This document shows, piece by piece, positions 22,901 through 33,500 of a stretch of DNA of 64,000 bases. The notes below the pieces were generated by a model that was not told the DNA's origin, searched no databases, and saw only the letters and a program-made list of their open reading frames with translations. The DNA is from Pectinophora gossypiella (Eukaryota; Arthropoda; Insecta; Lepidoptera; Gelechiidae). Location: contig NC_065419.1 in the NCBI RefSeq assembly GCF_024362695.1, forward strand, positions 2,728,678 through 2,792,677, written 5' to 3'. Every line of letters begins with the position of its first letter. The stretch's first letter is position 1. The position numbers were made by a program, and so were the translations under genes.

Positions 22901-24519
22901 CATCGGGAATCGAACCCGGACCTCCAGATCGTGAGCCTAACGCTCTAACCACTAGACCACGGAGGCTGTTCTAACTGCCGCTTTGTTGCTGATTTGTTAT
23001 AACATTGCGCACATATTCTTATAGGCGCAAATGTAAAATTGCAATATTGAATATTGATTATAAATGTACATTAAAAGCTTTCTCCATCATCAGAGACCCC
23101 GTTCGGCCAGATGCCCGTGATGGAGATCGATGGTAAGCAGTACGCGCAGAGCCTGGCTATCGCGCGCTACCTTGGCCGCAAGTACGGCGTCGCGGGCGCA
23201 GACATCGAGCAGGACTTTGAGATCGATCAGAACGTAGAGTTCCTTAATGATATCCGTGCCAGTGAGTATATTTTGTTTCATAAACCAAACGCTTCCTTCG
23301 TGGGTCCGTAACGAAAGACGAACCTCACTATTTCACTTTTTGCCCGGTTAATGATATTAGGGTCACCCCACCATATTAGGCTGAGGTGGATTACCAACCC
23401 CATCAACCCTGGTGTCACGGTTGCTATTGAACCGCCAAAGGCCCCTGACATGGCTCATGTAACGATTGCTAACTTGCATCAGTAAGTAGTAATCGGGACG
23501 TGCCTTCCGAAGCACGGATCATCTTACTTTCGGACAATCAAGTGATCAGCCTGTAATTTTGTAACCAAACTAGGGATCACAAAATGATTTTTGTGATATG
23601 CCCCTACCGGGAGGAACCCGGGGCCTCCGGATCGTGAGTCCAACGCTCAACCACTGGACCACAGAGGCCGTTATTGTTTCGATGTGGCCATTTTCACTCC
23701 CCCCACCCCAGTACTAAACCACTTTGATCTCTCTTGCAGAGGCCGCGACTGTCCAGTATGAGCCTGATGAGGTGATTAAGGCGAAGAAACACGAGGATTT
23801 CTCCAAAAACGTATACCCCACCTTGCTGGACAAACTCGACGAGATCATCAAAAAGAATAACGGACATATCGCGTGTGGAAAGGTAAAGTTTTTTTTAAAT
23901 AATACATACAGGGTGTTAGTCAGGGTGTCAGGGGGTTGATGAGGTTGGTGCTCCACCTCACAACCCACACGATAGAAGGGAGAAGCGATCAACCATCATA
24001 CTCATCAGCCGTACGACGCCCGATGGCCGCTGGGGCGGAAGGGTTCTGGAATGGCGACCACGTGTCGGACGACGCTCAGTGGGTAGGCCCGCTACAAGGT
24101 GGACCAACGATCTGGTAAAGGTCGCGGGAAGCCGCTGGATGCGGGTAGCGCGGGACCGATCGTCGTGGAGATCCTTGGGGGAGGCCTATGCCCAACCATC
24201 ATACTCATTATTACTTAATTCGTAATAAATAGTCGAAAATAGAAACAATAGAAAAACAAGATCTTTTTATTTCTTAAGGTGGTAAACCATTGGTTTAGTC
24301 CTATGCTGGATTTCGAACCTATTATTGACGTTTATTTTGTTTCACCAGTTGACCTGGGGTGACTTCGTGTTTGCGGGCATGTACGACTACCTGAAGGTGA
24401 TGCTTCAGATGCCCGACCTAGACAACAAGTATCCCAGCTTCAAGAAACTGCAGGATTCCGTCCTCACCCTGCCCAAGGTCAAGGAGTACGTTGCTAAGGC
24501 ACCCAAGGCTGATTACTAA
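19981..24519 (+). CDS. GstS1: Sigma-class glutathione S-transferase (copy 1)
   Basis: Exons 19981-20113, 23094-23261, 23740-23882 and 24349-24519 (phases 1, 1, 0) give 204 aa, the normal sigma GST length. The thioredoxin-fold half begins MPKVVFSYFPVKALGEG, with catalytic Tyr8, Q50-M51-P52 (cis-Pro) and the glutathione-binding pair Q63-S64 in GKQYAQS. The helical half contains FEIDQNVEFLNDIR and LTWGDFVFAGMYDYL. The family conjugates glutathione to electrophiles and lipid peroxidation products in the cytosol. A splice acceptor (TTGTCCACAG) 4 bp before the ATG implies a non-coding first exon. Poly(A) signal AATAAA at 24829-24834. Copy 2 lies 6 kb downstream in the same orientation, with identical exon lengths. 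Coding sequence is GC-rich against AT-rich introns. Confidence 0.95.
20540..20660 (+). repeat. SINE family A tail fragment
   Basis: TTTGGCGGCTCAATAGTAAC through CACCAGGGTTGATG to CACACGATAGAAG matches only the 3' end of family A. In intron 1 of GST copy 1. Confidence 0.65.
20775..20885. repeat. M1 hairpin, right half
   Basis: Begins in an A-rich centre and ends GATGTCACTAACACCCTGTA. In intron 1 of GST copy 1. Confidence 0.6.
21555..21960 (-). repeat. Repeat shared with arms of the 38-43 kb composite
   Basis: CAAAGGGAACTATGCCCATA, CCCCACCCTCGGAGTAGACT and AACCACAAAACACCACTTCG recur in complement at about 38695-39170 and directly at about 41575-42050. It shows that arm A itself contains an older dispersed repeat. 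In intron 1 of GST copy 1. Confidence 0.6.
22405..22615. mobile_element. Hairpin MITE, family M1
   Basis: Starts ACAGGTGTTAGTGACGTCG, has arms with TTGATATCAAGTG and CACTTGATATCAACTC, and ends GATGCCACTAACACC. GST copy 1 intron 1. Confidence 0.7.
22665..22802 (-). mobile_element. MITE family M5
   Basis: About 140 bp: GGTCACGAGTACTATACTAA ... GGGTTCTAAAGTGGGTACAT. It is the complement of a copy at 51564-51712 whose insertion boundaries can be read. A degraded relative lies at about 57705-57800. Confidence 0.55.
22815..22970 (-). mobile_element. SINE family C, head fragment
   Basis: Complement of the tRNA-like head (ATCGGGAATCGAACCCGG near 22902) with part of the body. Truncated relative to 2263-2600. 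GST copy 1 intron 1. Confidence 0.7.
23385..23671 (-). mobile_element. SINE family A in GST copy 1 intron 2
   Basis: Reverse orientation: tail CCCCATCAACCCTGGTGTCA at left, head with ATCGTGAGTCCAACGCTCAA and CCACTGGACCACAGAGGCC at right. The shared module is partly deleted. Confidence 0.75.
23925..24215 (+). repeat. SINE A tail and LINE RT remnant in GST copy 1 intron 3
   Basis: 23925-23985 matches a SINE A tail. From about 24050 the plus strand reads GRPATRWTNDLVKVAG then SRWMRVARDRSSWRSLGEAY, the C-terminal text of an RTE-like LINE polyprotein. The same end (CTTGGGGGAGGCCTATGCCC) recurs at about 45650. Confidence 0.65.
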
Positions 24520-24937
24520 TAAAAAAAAACTACTGGCAAAATAGTAGAACTTGACTTTTGATCTCTGGCAACACTTGTATGAGAAAAATAATGTAACCTT
24601 TTTGAAGTCTGTTAAAAACACGTTAAAAGAAACGGTTTGACAATGAATATAATAATGTTGCCATTTCACAGTGCCTTCAATTAATTTCTACTTTTTTGCC
24701 AAATACTTACTCATAAGTTCAAGTATGGAATTGATAATTTTAATTACTGAATGTCTATTTTTGTGACCGTTTTTTAAATGTTGATTTCGAATACGACGGA
24801 AGAGCTTTACAAATTAATATTATAATATAATAAATGCGAATAATACAACAAAATATATCGTTAAACGATCGTTTTGTAAGGTAACAGTAACTACCATAAT
24901 AATATGATGTCACAAATTATCTATAAGATTTATAATT

Positions 24938-25424
24938 TTTTCTACTCCTCTACTTTAATCTGGCATTTAAATAACCAAAAAGTCTAATATAAGTACATAC
25001 ATAATTAAACTCTTTGAAAAAGTGTACGCTCTATGGCCTATAAAAGCATTGTTTACAAAGTGTAACTGTACTATAATGTCGCCAAAAAAGCATTGTTGTT
25101 GTTTTTTTTTTTTTGACCTGGAAACTGGCACCTTTACTTTGTTTGGTGCCATAGATATACTATAAAAAAAAGTATACATTTGCCGCCATTTTCCCGCGCG
25201 TTGGAAAATAATTTTTATAAATAAAATTTTTCTTTGTATAATTTTTGTTTCATTTAAAATTACGTCGTCGTAGAAAAAGTATTGTATGCAACGTTGTATA
25301 ACTAGGTCAAAAAATGCTCGTGGCGTCTCTTATTGCGATGTTCGCCAAGGCTCACATCGCAATTCACGCCACTCGCATTTTTTGACCCTTCTTATACAAC
25401 TGTTGCATAAAATACTATTATCTG
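24938..25424 (-). repeat. 480-bp repeat, inverted partner at 57808-58265
   Basis: Nearly identical by eye to the complement of 57808-58265 over its whole length, including poly(A/T) tracts. It contains a smaller foldback at 25270-25424 (TCAAAAAATGCTCGTGGCG against CGCCACTCGCATTTTTTGA). The short frame starting MAPNKVKVPVSRSKKK is inside it in both copies. Confidence 0.75.
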
Positions 25425-25601
25425 TGTAACGTACTACAATATTATGTATGGAAAGTAAAATAATAAAATAAAATGTATTCAATATTATATGTTTGTTTAA
25501 TTTTATTGATCCTGAATCTTTCGGCGTAAGAATGAATTTTGCGTAACAACAGGGTGCCTGCGGGCAGTAGCTGATTTCCATTGAGTACTTTGATATTTTT
25601 A

Positions 25602-25810
25602 CGGAGCCGTGGTAGCCCAGTTGGTAGAACGCTTCCCTTTCAGTTTGAGGTAGCAGGTGCGAATCCAGCACAGGCCTAACCGACCAATATTAACTAACGA
25701 TTGTCGAATTTGTTTTCGAATTGATGTGTGGATCATAAATGATTATCAGGCGCGAAGCGGTGAAGGAAATCATCGTGAGGAAACCCTTACGGGGTTGAAG
25801 TCCGTATAAA
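25602..25810 (+). mobile_element. SINE family D
   Basis: tRNA-like head GAGCCGTGGTAGCCCAGTTG followed by GTGCGAATCCAGCACAGGCC. The body has TTGTCGAATTTG and ends with ATCATCGTGAGGAAACCC. A longer copy is at 34559-34890. Confidence 0.75.
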
Positions 25811-26183
25811 TATGTATACTCCACACCATGGTATAAGAAGACCAGGTATGCTCAATCCTGTGACAAGCCGCCATTGCTAGCCCTTTGATGACGTATTATT
25901 ACCACTGTTACCATTAAATAATTTTCAATAATAAAGACGTAAATTTTATTATTGATTAAGTGAATTACTGACAATGTATTTAATTACTATTGTCACATAT
26001 ATAAAAATCAACCATGCTCCATACAATAAATAGTACAGCAGAAATACACAGAAAGGAGGAGAACAGTAACGGAAAGAGGTAAAGCGTAGCACTAACACTA
26101 GAAAACAGCACAGAAGATAAAGCGAAAATTCAACAGATGGATTGCATAGTGTAATAAGCCCTTTAGCTATACTATAACTTGAG

Positions 26184-26472
26184 GAGCTCGGTGGCGCAGC
26201 GGTAAACGCGCTCGGTCTGCGATTGTTGAAGTTAAGCAACTTTCGCAAAGGCCGGTCATAGGATGGGTGACCACAAAAATAAAAAGTTTTCATCTCGAGC
26301 TCCTCCGTGCTTCGGAAGGCACGTTAAGCCGTTGGTCCCGGCTGCATTGCAGTCGTTAATAACCATCAATCCGCACTGGGCCCACGTGACGGTTTAAGGC
26401 CCGATCTCCCTATCCATCCATAGGGAAGGCCCGTGCCCCAGCAGTGGGGACGTTAATGGGCTGATGATGATT
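26184..26472 (+). mobile_element. SINE family B, complete
   Basis: GAGGAGCTCGGTGGCGCAGC head, module CACGTTAAGCCGTTGGTCCC, tail CAGCAGTGGGGACGTTAATG. Confidence 0.8.
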
Positions 26473-26765
26473 AACTCAGAATTATAAGCCGAATCTCCTC
26501 AGTATACGTTATGATATCACTTACACCGTGTACAAGTAGATACAGATAGCCATACAGGTACGGGTGTTAGTGACATCGTAACGAAAACTTCGAGGGATAA
26601 TTCAGACCATGATTCTGAGTTGGTATCAAGTGGAATTTCCTGTCCAAAAATTCATGAAAATTTGAGTATTTTTTATTATTATTTTCAGTCCCATAATTTT
26701 GCGACGGAAAATTCCACTTGATATTAACTCAGAATCATGGCCTGACTCATCCCTCAAAGTTTTCA
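26473..26765. mobile_element. M1 double hairpin, first unit truncated
   Basis: A right half-hairpin (TTAACTCAGAATTATAAGCC ... ATATCACTTACACC), then the linker with GTACAAGTAGATACAG, then a full hairpin from GGGTGTTAGTGACATCG (about 26562). Confidence 0.6.
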
Positions 26766-26943
26766 TCTCGAGCTCCTCCGTGATTCGGAAGGCACGTTAA
26801 GCCGTTGGTCACGGCTGCATTAGCAGTCGTTAATAACCATCAATCCGCACTGGCCACGCGTGATGGTTTAAGGCCCGATCTCCCTATCCATCCATAGGGA
26901 AGGCCCGTGCCCCAGCAGTGGGGACGTTAATGAGCTGATGATG
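26766..26943 (+). mobile_element. SINE family B, 3' part
   Basis: Begins at CTCGAGCTCCTCCGTG and keeps module and tail; the head is absent. It directly abuts the M1 hairpin end. Confidence 0.65.
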
Positions 26944-27579
26944 ACTATAACTTAGGAGTAACATGTCGTATCTTTACTAGGTACTACTACAGTTGTTCAT
27001 TGTCATTGCAAAAAAAAAAACACATCTGGCGTCTCTTTCGCGCTAGGCGACGAACTTATAACTCTGTCCTTCTAATCGTGCTAATGGAGTATTGTTTATT
27101 CTATGGTTACTAGGTATAGTAACACAAACATCAATGAATGTATGCCACCAAATACAAGGTCTGTCTGTACTTAGCACACTCGATTAAAATGATCCTAAAT
27201 AAGTCCGAGCCTAACAATACCGCTGAACTATTCTACACTTCAAAATCTATCCTATTTCGGCCTCTCATGTACGATTTTTCATCACATTGCACAATAATTA
27301 CTTATGACGTCATTTTACAACGTCTATAGGTATTCAACGGACATTAAAAGATAACACAATTTTACTATGTTCATTTTGTTTTTCAAGTTTCTATTATGAT
27401 AACTTCGCAGTAAAAAACCGGACCTGTCAAATCTTCAGGTTAGGTAAGCGGACCCTGAGAAAAACGGGATAATGCTCCAAATATGAATTCACACTCATAA
27501 AGTCGAATTCAGTGATTTAGAGCCCGTGCTGGGAATAGTACCACAGTCCAGGGATACTACGATGTAAGTAAAGCGTTAA

Positions 27580-27905
27580 CGGCCTCTGTGGTCCATTGGT
27601 TGAGCGGTGGACTTACGATCCGGAGGCCCCGGGTTCGAACTGGTGGGGACATATCACAAAAATCACTTTGTGATCCCTAGTTTGGTTAGGACATTACAGG
27701 CTGATCACCTGATTGTCCGAAAGTAAGATAATCCGTGCTTCGGAAGGCACGTTAAGCCGTTGGTCCCGGTTACTATTTACTGACGTAAGTGAGTAATCGT
27801 TACATGAGCCATCTCAGGGCCTTTGGCCGCTCAATCATAACCTTGACGCCAGGGTTGATGAGGCTGGTATTCCACCTCACAACCCCATCGATAAGAAGAA
27901 GAGTC
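27580..27905 (+). mobile_element. SINE family A, complete
   Basis: Head GGCCTCTGTGGTCCATTGGT, module GGCACGTTAAGCCGTTGGTC, tail GCCAGGGTTGATGAGGCTGG to GATAAGAAGAAGAG. Confidence 0.8.
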
Positions 27906-28296
27906 AAGCGTACTCCGGACAGGGCTATAAATTCATCATCAAAACTAATTTAAGAGCCACGCTCTTGTCGGTGCATAGCATTCTCCATTCTTGTCTATCA
28001 AAGGCCAATTCCTTCACCTCTTTATAAGACACGACGTTCACCTTTTCCTTAATCTGTTCCATGTAAGCTCTTCTTTGTCTTCCCCTTCCTCGCTTTCCTT
28101 GTAGCTTCCCATCTATGATGGTGTGGTGTTTATGTATGGTGTTTTAATTTATAAATTACAAAACTGACAAATAAAAATGCTACTTTTGTTGCTGACTGTA
28201 CCGGCGGCCTTGGGAAATGCGATGTCATGGTACATAATTCGAGATATCATCCACTTATGTGGGCTTGTGTACTCTGGCAATCGTTTTGGTCGCCAG

Positions 28297-28942
28297 TAGG
28301 GATGCGCGATCCAGATCGTCGATCCGATGTTAAGGATCGGATCGGATCGTAATGCGTCGATCCGATCCGCGGATTGGATCGCATGCCGTCGATCCGATAT
28401 CAAGAAAATCGATCCGGATCGGATGCAAATAAGCAAGACACAATTACTTTTAAATATTTATTTTCCGCCTTCGGGTAATCTCGGGTAAACTGACTCCACA
28501 CACTAGATTTTATAGGGGGCATCATTTTTTGACCAAACAGTTTTACAAAACAAAACGTCTGTACATCTGAGATACTCGGAGACAATAGCAATTAGAAACA
28601 AATCAAACCACACTTTTTACTCGTATGTTTACTTACCCACAAAGTGAAATTATAATAAAATGTAATAAGATGCTCGTATATCTATACCTACCCGCACGCA
28701 AAAGACGCCGCCAAGTTTGGAACGTAACGTAAACAGAAGATCGAGTTCTATCCTAACAAAATCGTAAGCAATGAATGTAGGTAATACGCTTTTCATTTCA
28801 TACGATCCAAGCGATCCGATCTTTAAAGTTTTGTATCGATCCGCCTAAAAATCGTATGGTCTCGATCCGATCCAAAAATCGGCAGATCGAATGGCTTTCG
28901 ATCCGATTTTCTAAAAGATCGGATCGGATCGGCGCATCCCTA
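28297..28942. mobile_element. Non-autonomous hAT-type transposon with 8-bp TSD
   Basis: Termini TAGGGATGCGC and GCGCATCCCTA are perfect inverted repeats. GTCGCCAG flanks both sides (28289-28296 and 28943-28950). Subterminal regions are rich in GATCGGATCGGATC-type repeats. No transposase frame is present. An 8-bp duplication with TAGGG ends is typical of the hAT superfamily. Confidence 0.88.
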
Positions 28943-29497
28943 GTCGCCAGTGTGTTGTTGGTGTCTCTGCACAGAACACGTATTATACAGGTAAGTTTTT
29001 GCTACAACTTCATGTTTAAAAGGACTATGACCGTAACTGTGTGAGACCCGTCTCCCCTTCCAACAGACACCTTTATTACGTGTCAGTGTTTTCATTAGTC
29101 TGTCCGTAAAAAGATTACTAGTGTTAACTTCAAAATCCATGGTGTTTAGAAATAACAAAAAGTATTGTTCTAAGTTCACGCGGTTATTATCATAATTAAA
29201 ACACACGATAACGGGTTCTTACGGCGTTTAAAGCAGGGATATGAGACTCCCGATGTTTCACGGGACACTTGCAACAGTGCCGAAATATCTGGGGTCTCCG
29301 TTATTATGCGTTTTAATTATAAAAAAAAGTAGATTTGACGAAAAGTAATGACAATATGTACCTACTAGGCTAAACCCCGCGTATTTCGAGAAAGTCGCCA
29401 TAGAACAAAAATATCAACTTGTTAAGACGCTTCGAATGAGATATGTCTGAAGGGGGACGCTTTGACTTATCCTTTAAATAGATACTTTTAATGAGAC

Positions 29498-29910
29498 ACT
29501 CTCCAGGCTACGTTCATCAAAAACAATAAAGGCGACTGCTTTATCGTGATAATTACCTATTGTCTCGGATAACGGGTACATAATTATTCTAAAATACAAT
29601 GTAATGGCAGAAGCATAATATATCTATATAAAAATAATTGTTGCTTGATATTCGGATCACATTATGTGTATAAAGAATTATGTTGCTACCTATATTGTAA
29701 TCTTCAATTGCTAATAATAAATTGTAATTGTATTTTTTGTGTTGCTGCATGAGCAATAAGGCCGCCTTTCTGTATATGCTGTCCTTATCTCTGTATTTTG
29801 TGTCCATTGTGCTCTATAAAGTATTTTATCTATCTATCTATATTGCTTCTCCTCATTTTGTACAGAATAATAACATACAATAATAATAACAGCAACATAG
29901 CCTGAAAAGG
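29498..29910. repeat. MITE family M2 remnant
   Basis: CTCTCCAGGCTACGTTCATC at left and CAACATAGCCTGAAAAGGCC at right are the family's inverted ends. The centre holds the GCTTGATATTCGGATCACAT segment. A TCTATC-rich tract interrupts it. Confidence 0.55.
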
Positions 29911-29966
29911 CCCTTATTATTTATGTTGTACCTACATTGATGTATTTAGCATGTTACTATAATAAC

Positions 29967-30420
29967 GACCTCCGTGGTCCAGTGGTTGAGCGTTGGGCTC
30001 ACGTTCCGGGGGTCCCGGGTTCAATTCCCGGTGGGGACATATCACAAAAATTACTTTCTTTTAATTCACTAACACTGTTGGCTAGACTATTATACTTAGA
30101 GGGCGATACTGCTCACCACCTATCAAGTTGGTCTAACTGAAAGCTCGGTGAGGTGTGGGTACTTCGTTCATTTTGCGATGGATGTAAATCTGACTACCCC
30201 ATTTGGGATACAGTCGTGACCTTGTGTTATGTGTTGTGTTACGGTCATATTCTTATCGTGTGGGTTGTGAGGTGGAATACCAACCCCATCAACCCTGGTG
30301 TCAGGGTTATTATTGAGCCGCCAAAGGCCCCTGACATGGTTCATGTAACGACTACGTACTTACATCAATAAATAATGACCGAGACCAACGGCTTAACGTG
30401 CCTTCCGAAGCACGGATCAT
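29967..30420. repeat. SINE A head, SINE-like body and inverted SINE A tail
   Basis: 29967-30060 is a plus-strand family A head (GGTTCAATTCCCGGTGGGGA). 30062-30205 matches the body of the 19615 repeat. 30255-30420 is a minus-strand family A tail and module. It ends about 90 bp before GST copy 2 exon 1. Confidence 0.6.
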
Positions 30421-30511
30421 TTCCATCGGGTCGGGTCGGATCTCATCGGATTATGCTATGGTATGAACTCAAGAATTGAAGATTACACTTTGCACGTTTC
30501 CTTTCAGCAAA

Positions 30512-33500
30512 ATGCCGAAGGTTGTATTCACATACTTCCCGCTGAAGGGCCTTGGCGAGTCCGGTCGGCTACTGCTCGCCTACGGAGGCCAGGAGTTCGA
30601 AGACCGACGCATCACCAAAGACGAATGGCCAGAGCACAAACCAAGTAAGCAAACTTCTATTAAAGTAATTTGGTATTACATTGTAATCTATGTACACCAT
30701 TAACACATATTTATGGAACACGATGTTCGTGCCTCACCCAACAGGGTCCACATAATACCAGCGTCGTGGTTCACGCCGCGACTTGTGCTGAGTGAGGCCC
30801 TTTTTTCTCAGGACGTTCACCATCACCTTATGATCATTTCGGCGAACTTCCGTCTTGCTTTTTTGTAATTGTTTTGTGGAAATTTGATATGATGTTATTG
30901 TCTTTTTTGTGTGTGGCGCCTTTTCATAATAAACTATTTCTATTCTATAATTTTATATCCAAACTTTGTTTATTTACCCAGCTAATGGTGCTGATTCTAG
31001 AAGGCATCTTCTTAATTTTATTTCCCTCATTCAGCGCCTATCGCTATCAATCCACTAGGGTTGATTAATTCTTTCAAATATAAATATCTCAGACGAAGCT
31101 CTGAGTCGAGGTACGCGCCTTACTGGGCACGCTCAAACCTGTTGTTATAAATGTTTGTACCGGGTGAGAGTCGCCAGCGCTCCCCATTAGTCCAGCCAAG
31201 TAGTTAATGCCTTTTGTACCCGGTACAGCATTTAAGACAACAGTCCTAAGGGTGCCCATTTGGGCGTGAACTTTAGCTCAGGGTGTCGTCTGAGAGGAAT
31301 ATAATTGAAACAGGCAATTGATTCTATTGGGCCGATAGCCATAAGCGCTGAAAGAAATCTACAATAAATCACGTCAAAAAAACAAGTATCAAATATAGCA
31401 CAACCTACTACAATGACTGTTAATCTAAAGTGGTTAGTCATCGTGACTAGCGCATATCGCGAGCTGTTTTTGTACCGTATAAGTGCCTAAACTATCAATA
31501 ACTACCTCTGTGGTCCAGTGGTTGAGCGTTTGGCTCACGATCCGGAGGTCCCGGGTTCGAATCCCGGTGGGGACATATCACAAAAATCACCTTGTGATCC
31601 CTAGTTTGGTTAGGACATTACAGGCTAATCACCTGATTGTCCAAAAAGTAAGATGATCCGTGCTTCGGAAGGCACGTTAAGCCGTTGGTCCCGGTTACTA
31701 CTTACTGATGTAAGTAAGTAGTCGTTACATGAGCTATGTCAGGGGCCTTTGGTGGCTCAATAGTAACCCTGACACCAGGGTTGATGAGGTTGGTACTCCA
31801 CCTCACAACCCACACGATAGAAGAAGAAGAATCAATAACTATACGATATATTCTTCTTGTAAGCTTTGTCAATAACAGTGATGTGACGTTCCCGTGAGGA
31901 GCTCGGTGGCGCAGCGGTTAACGCGCTCGGTCTGCGATTGTTGAAGTTAAGCAACTTTCGCAAAGGCCGGTCATAGGATGGGTGACCACAAGCCGTTGGT
32001 CCCGGCTGCATTAGCAGTCGTTAATAACCACCAATCCGCACTGGGCCCGCGTGATGGTTTAAGGCCCGATTTCCCTATCCATCCATAGGGAAGGCCCGTG
32101 CCCAGCAGTGGGGACGTTAATGGGCTGGTGATGAATGACATTCCGATGAATGACCGTTGTAGAAATTCTTTAATAGTAAGGACACTGCCTGCTTTTATCT
32201 GTTGTACTCTGGTCTTATCTGCCTAATTTTAGGTAATAGACCTCTTTCTACATAAATGTGCCTTTTTACTGCCGGGAATGTTCCCAAAGTGGGAATTTTC
32301 CCAGGAACGACATGCCACTGGTCGCGACAACTTTCAGAACAATTAAAAATGGCATATATTAGGCACATTTTAAGATAATTGATTATGAGATACTGATAAT
32401 TGTAAATGTATGTATCTTTTATTTTTATTTTTTAACATAATTTTTATTCTTGGTTTTCTGTTTTCATTCAATTTTAAGTTGTTGTAGTTCCTGTTTGTAC
32501 TTTCCTCTACTTTTAAGACCTCTGTAAAAACATCAGGAATGCAATAAATATCTTAAATCTTATGACGTCTGGCGCCATACGATTAAGTCTAAACTATGTT
32601 CGAGGGGGGTGAGGTAAACCTAGTTCAGACGCTGGTGGGGAGTGTAGAGTTGCCGTTCTATACGTATTACTTATTCTATGCCCTGGCTATGCAGTTTCAA
32701 AGCTGTTGTAGTTTAAGGCGGAAGAATTGTCGAATTTGTTTTTCGAATTCATGTTTGGATCATAATGCGGAAGAGACGTTTGTCATACAATATACAGGGT
32801 GGCCCAGAAGTTCAGGTTCAAAATGAAAAATTAGATAGAAGGGCTCATTAGCTACCAGAAACACCCCCATGTATGTTCAGCAATTATTTACGGTTTAGGA
32901 GATATGACCCATTTTGTACCTTTTTCTAGATTTTCTACCTTACTTCAGAAATAATCATTTTGTCGCTATCCCTTTCTTAATAATTATTTTATTTTACTTC
33001 ACAACTATGCCTAAAGCTGTGTACCGCTCAATTAAAGATAAATCAAAGTCAAATCAAAGATAAAAAAAAAGTTATCGGAAGTCAAAGTGAGAATTCGACC
33101 AAAATTGTTACAGTTGTTAATATTTCGCCGAAGAATAATAAACACATGAGATTGTCATAGACCCTGAAAGTATTTCTTAAAACTGCTCCATTTAATAGGC
33201 TTTTAGAAAAATCCAAAAAAAGTACCCTTAATACGGGCAAAAAACTAAGTAATTTGACCTCAAATATTGCAACACAGACAGATTTGAAGGAAAATTTGGC
33301 ATTCTCATACAATGTAGCTGCTTCTTTCTAACGTTGTTAAAGGTGCTCAAAGACACATTTTCAATTAAAAGTAAATAAAAATCACGCTTATAATCGCTAA
33401 CAGGGTAGACATAGCAACAATCCGAAGACAAAACTTGCAGTCACTTTTGGTATTCGTATTTTAATGAAGGTACATAGATTTGAAGGAAAAAGTTATCCCC

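Larger units (their letters stand above)
24520..30511. other. Intergenic between the two GST genes
   Basis: No coding exon is recognised. It holds the 3' UTR of GST copy 1, a repeat paired with 58 kb (24938-25424), SINE D (25602), SINE B (26184 and 26766), an M1 pair (about 26470-26765), SINE A (27580), a hAT-type element (28297-28942), an M2 remnant (about 29498-29910), SINE A pieces (29967 and 30255) and a SINE-like body (30062). The 5' exon of GST copy 2 should lie in its right part. Confidence 0.5.

Noticed and set aside
24967..25179. Short conserved frame MAPNKVKVPVSRSKKK, also at 58057-58239
   Set aside because: Both copies lie in the same dispersed repeat; conservation is of the DNA, and the frame has no recognisable domain.
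31505..31575. tRNA gene suggested by A/B-box sequence
   Set aside because: The same head occurs many times attached to the same SINE body and shows no complete cloverleaf, so these are SINE heads.
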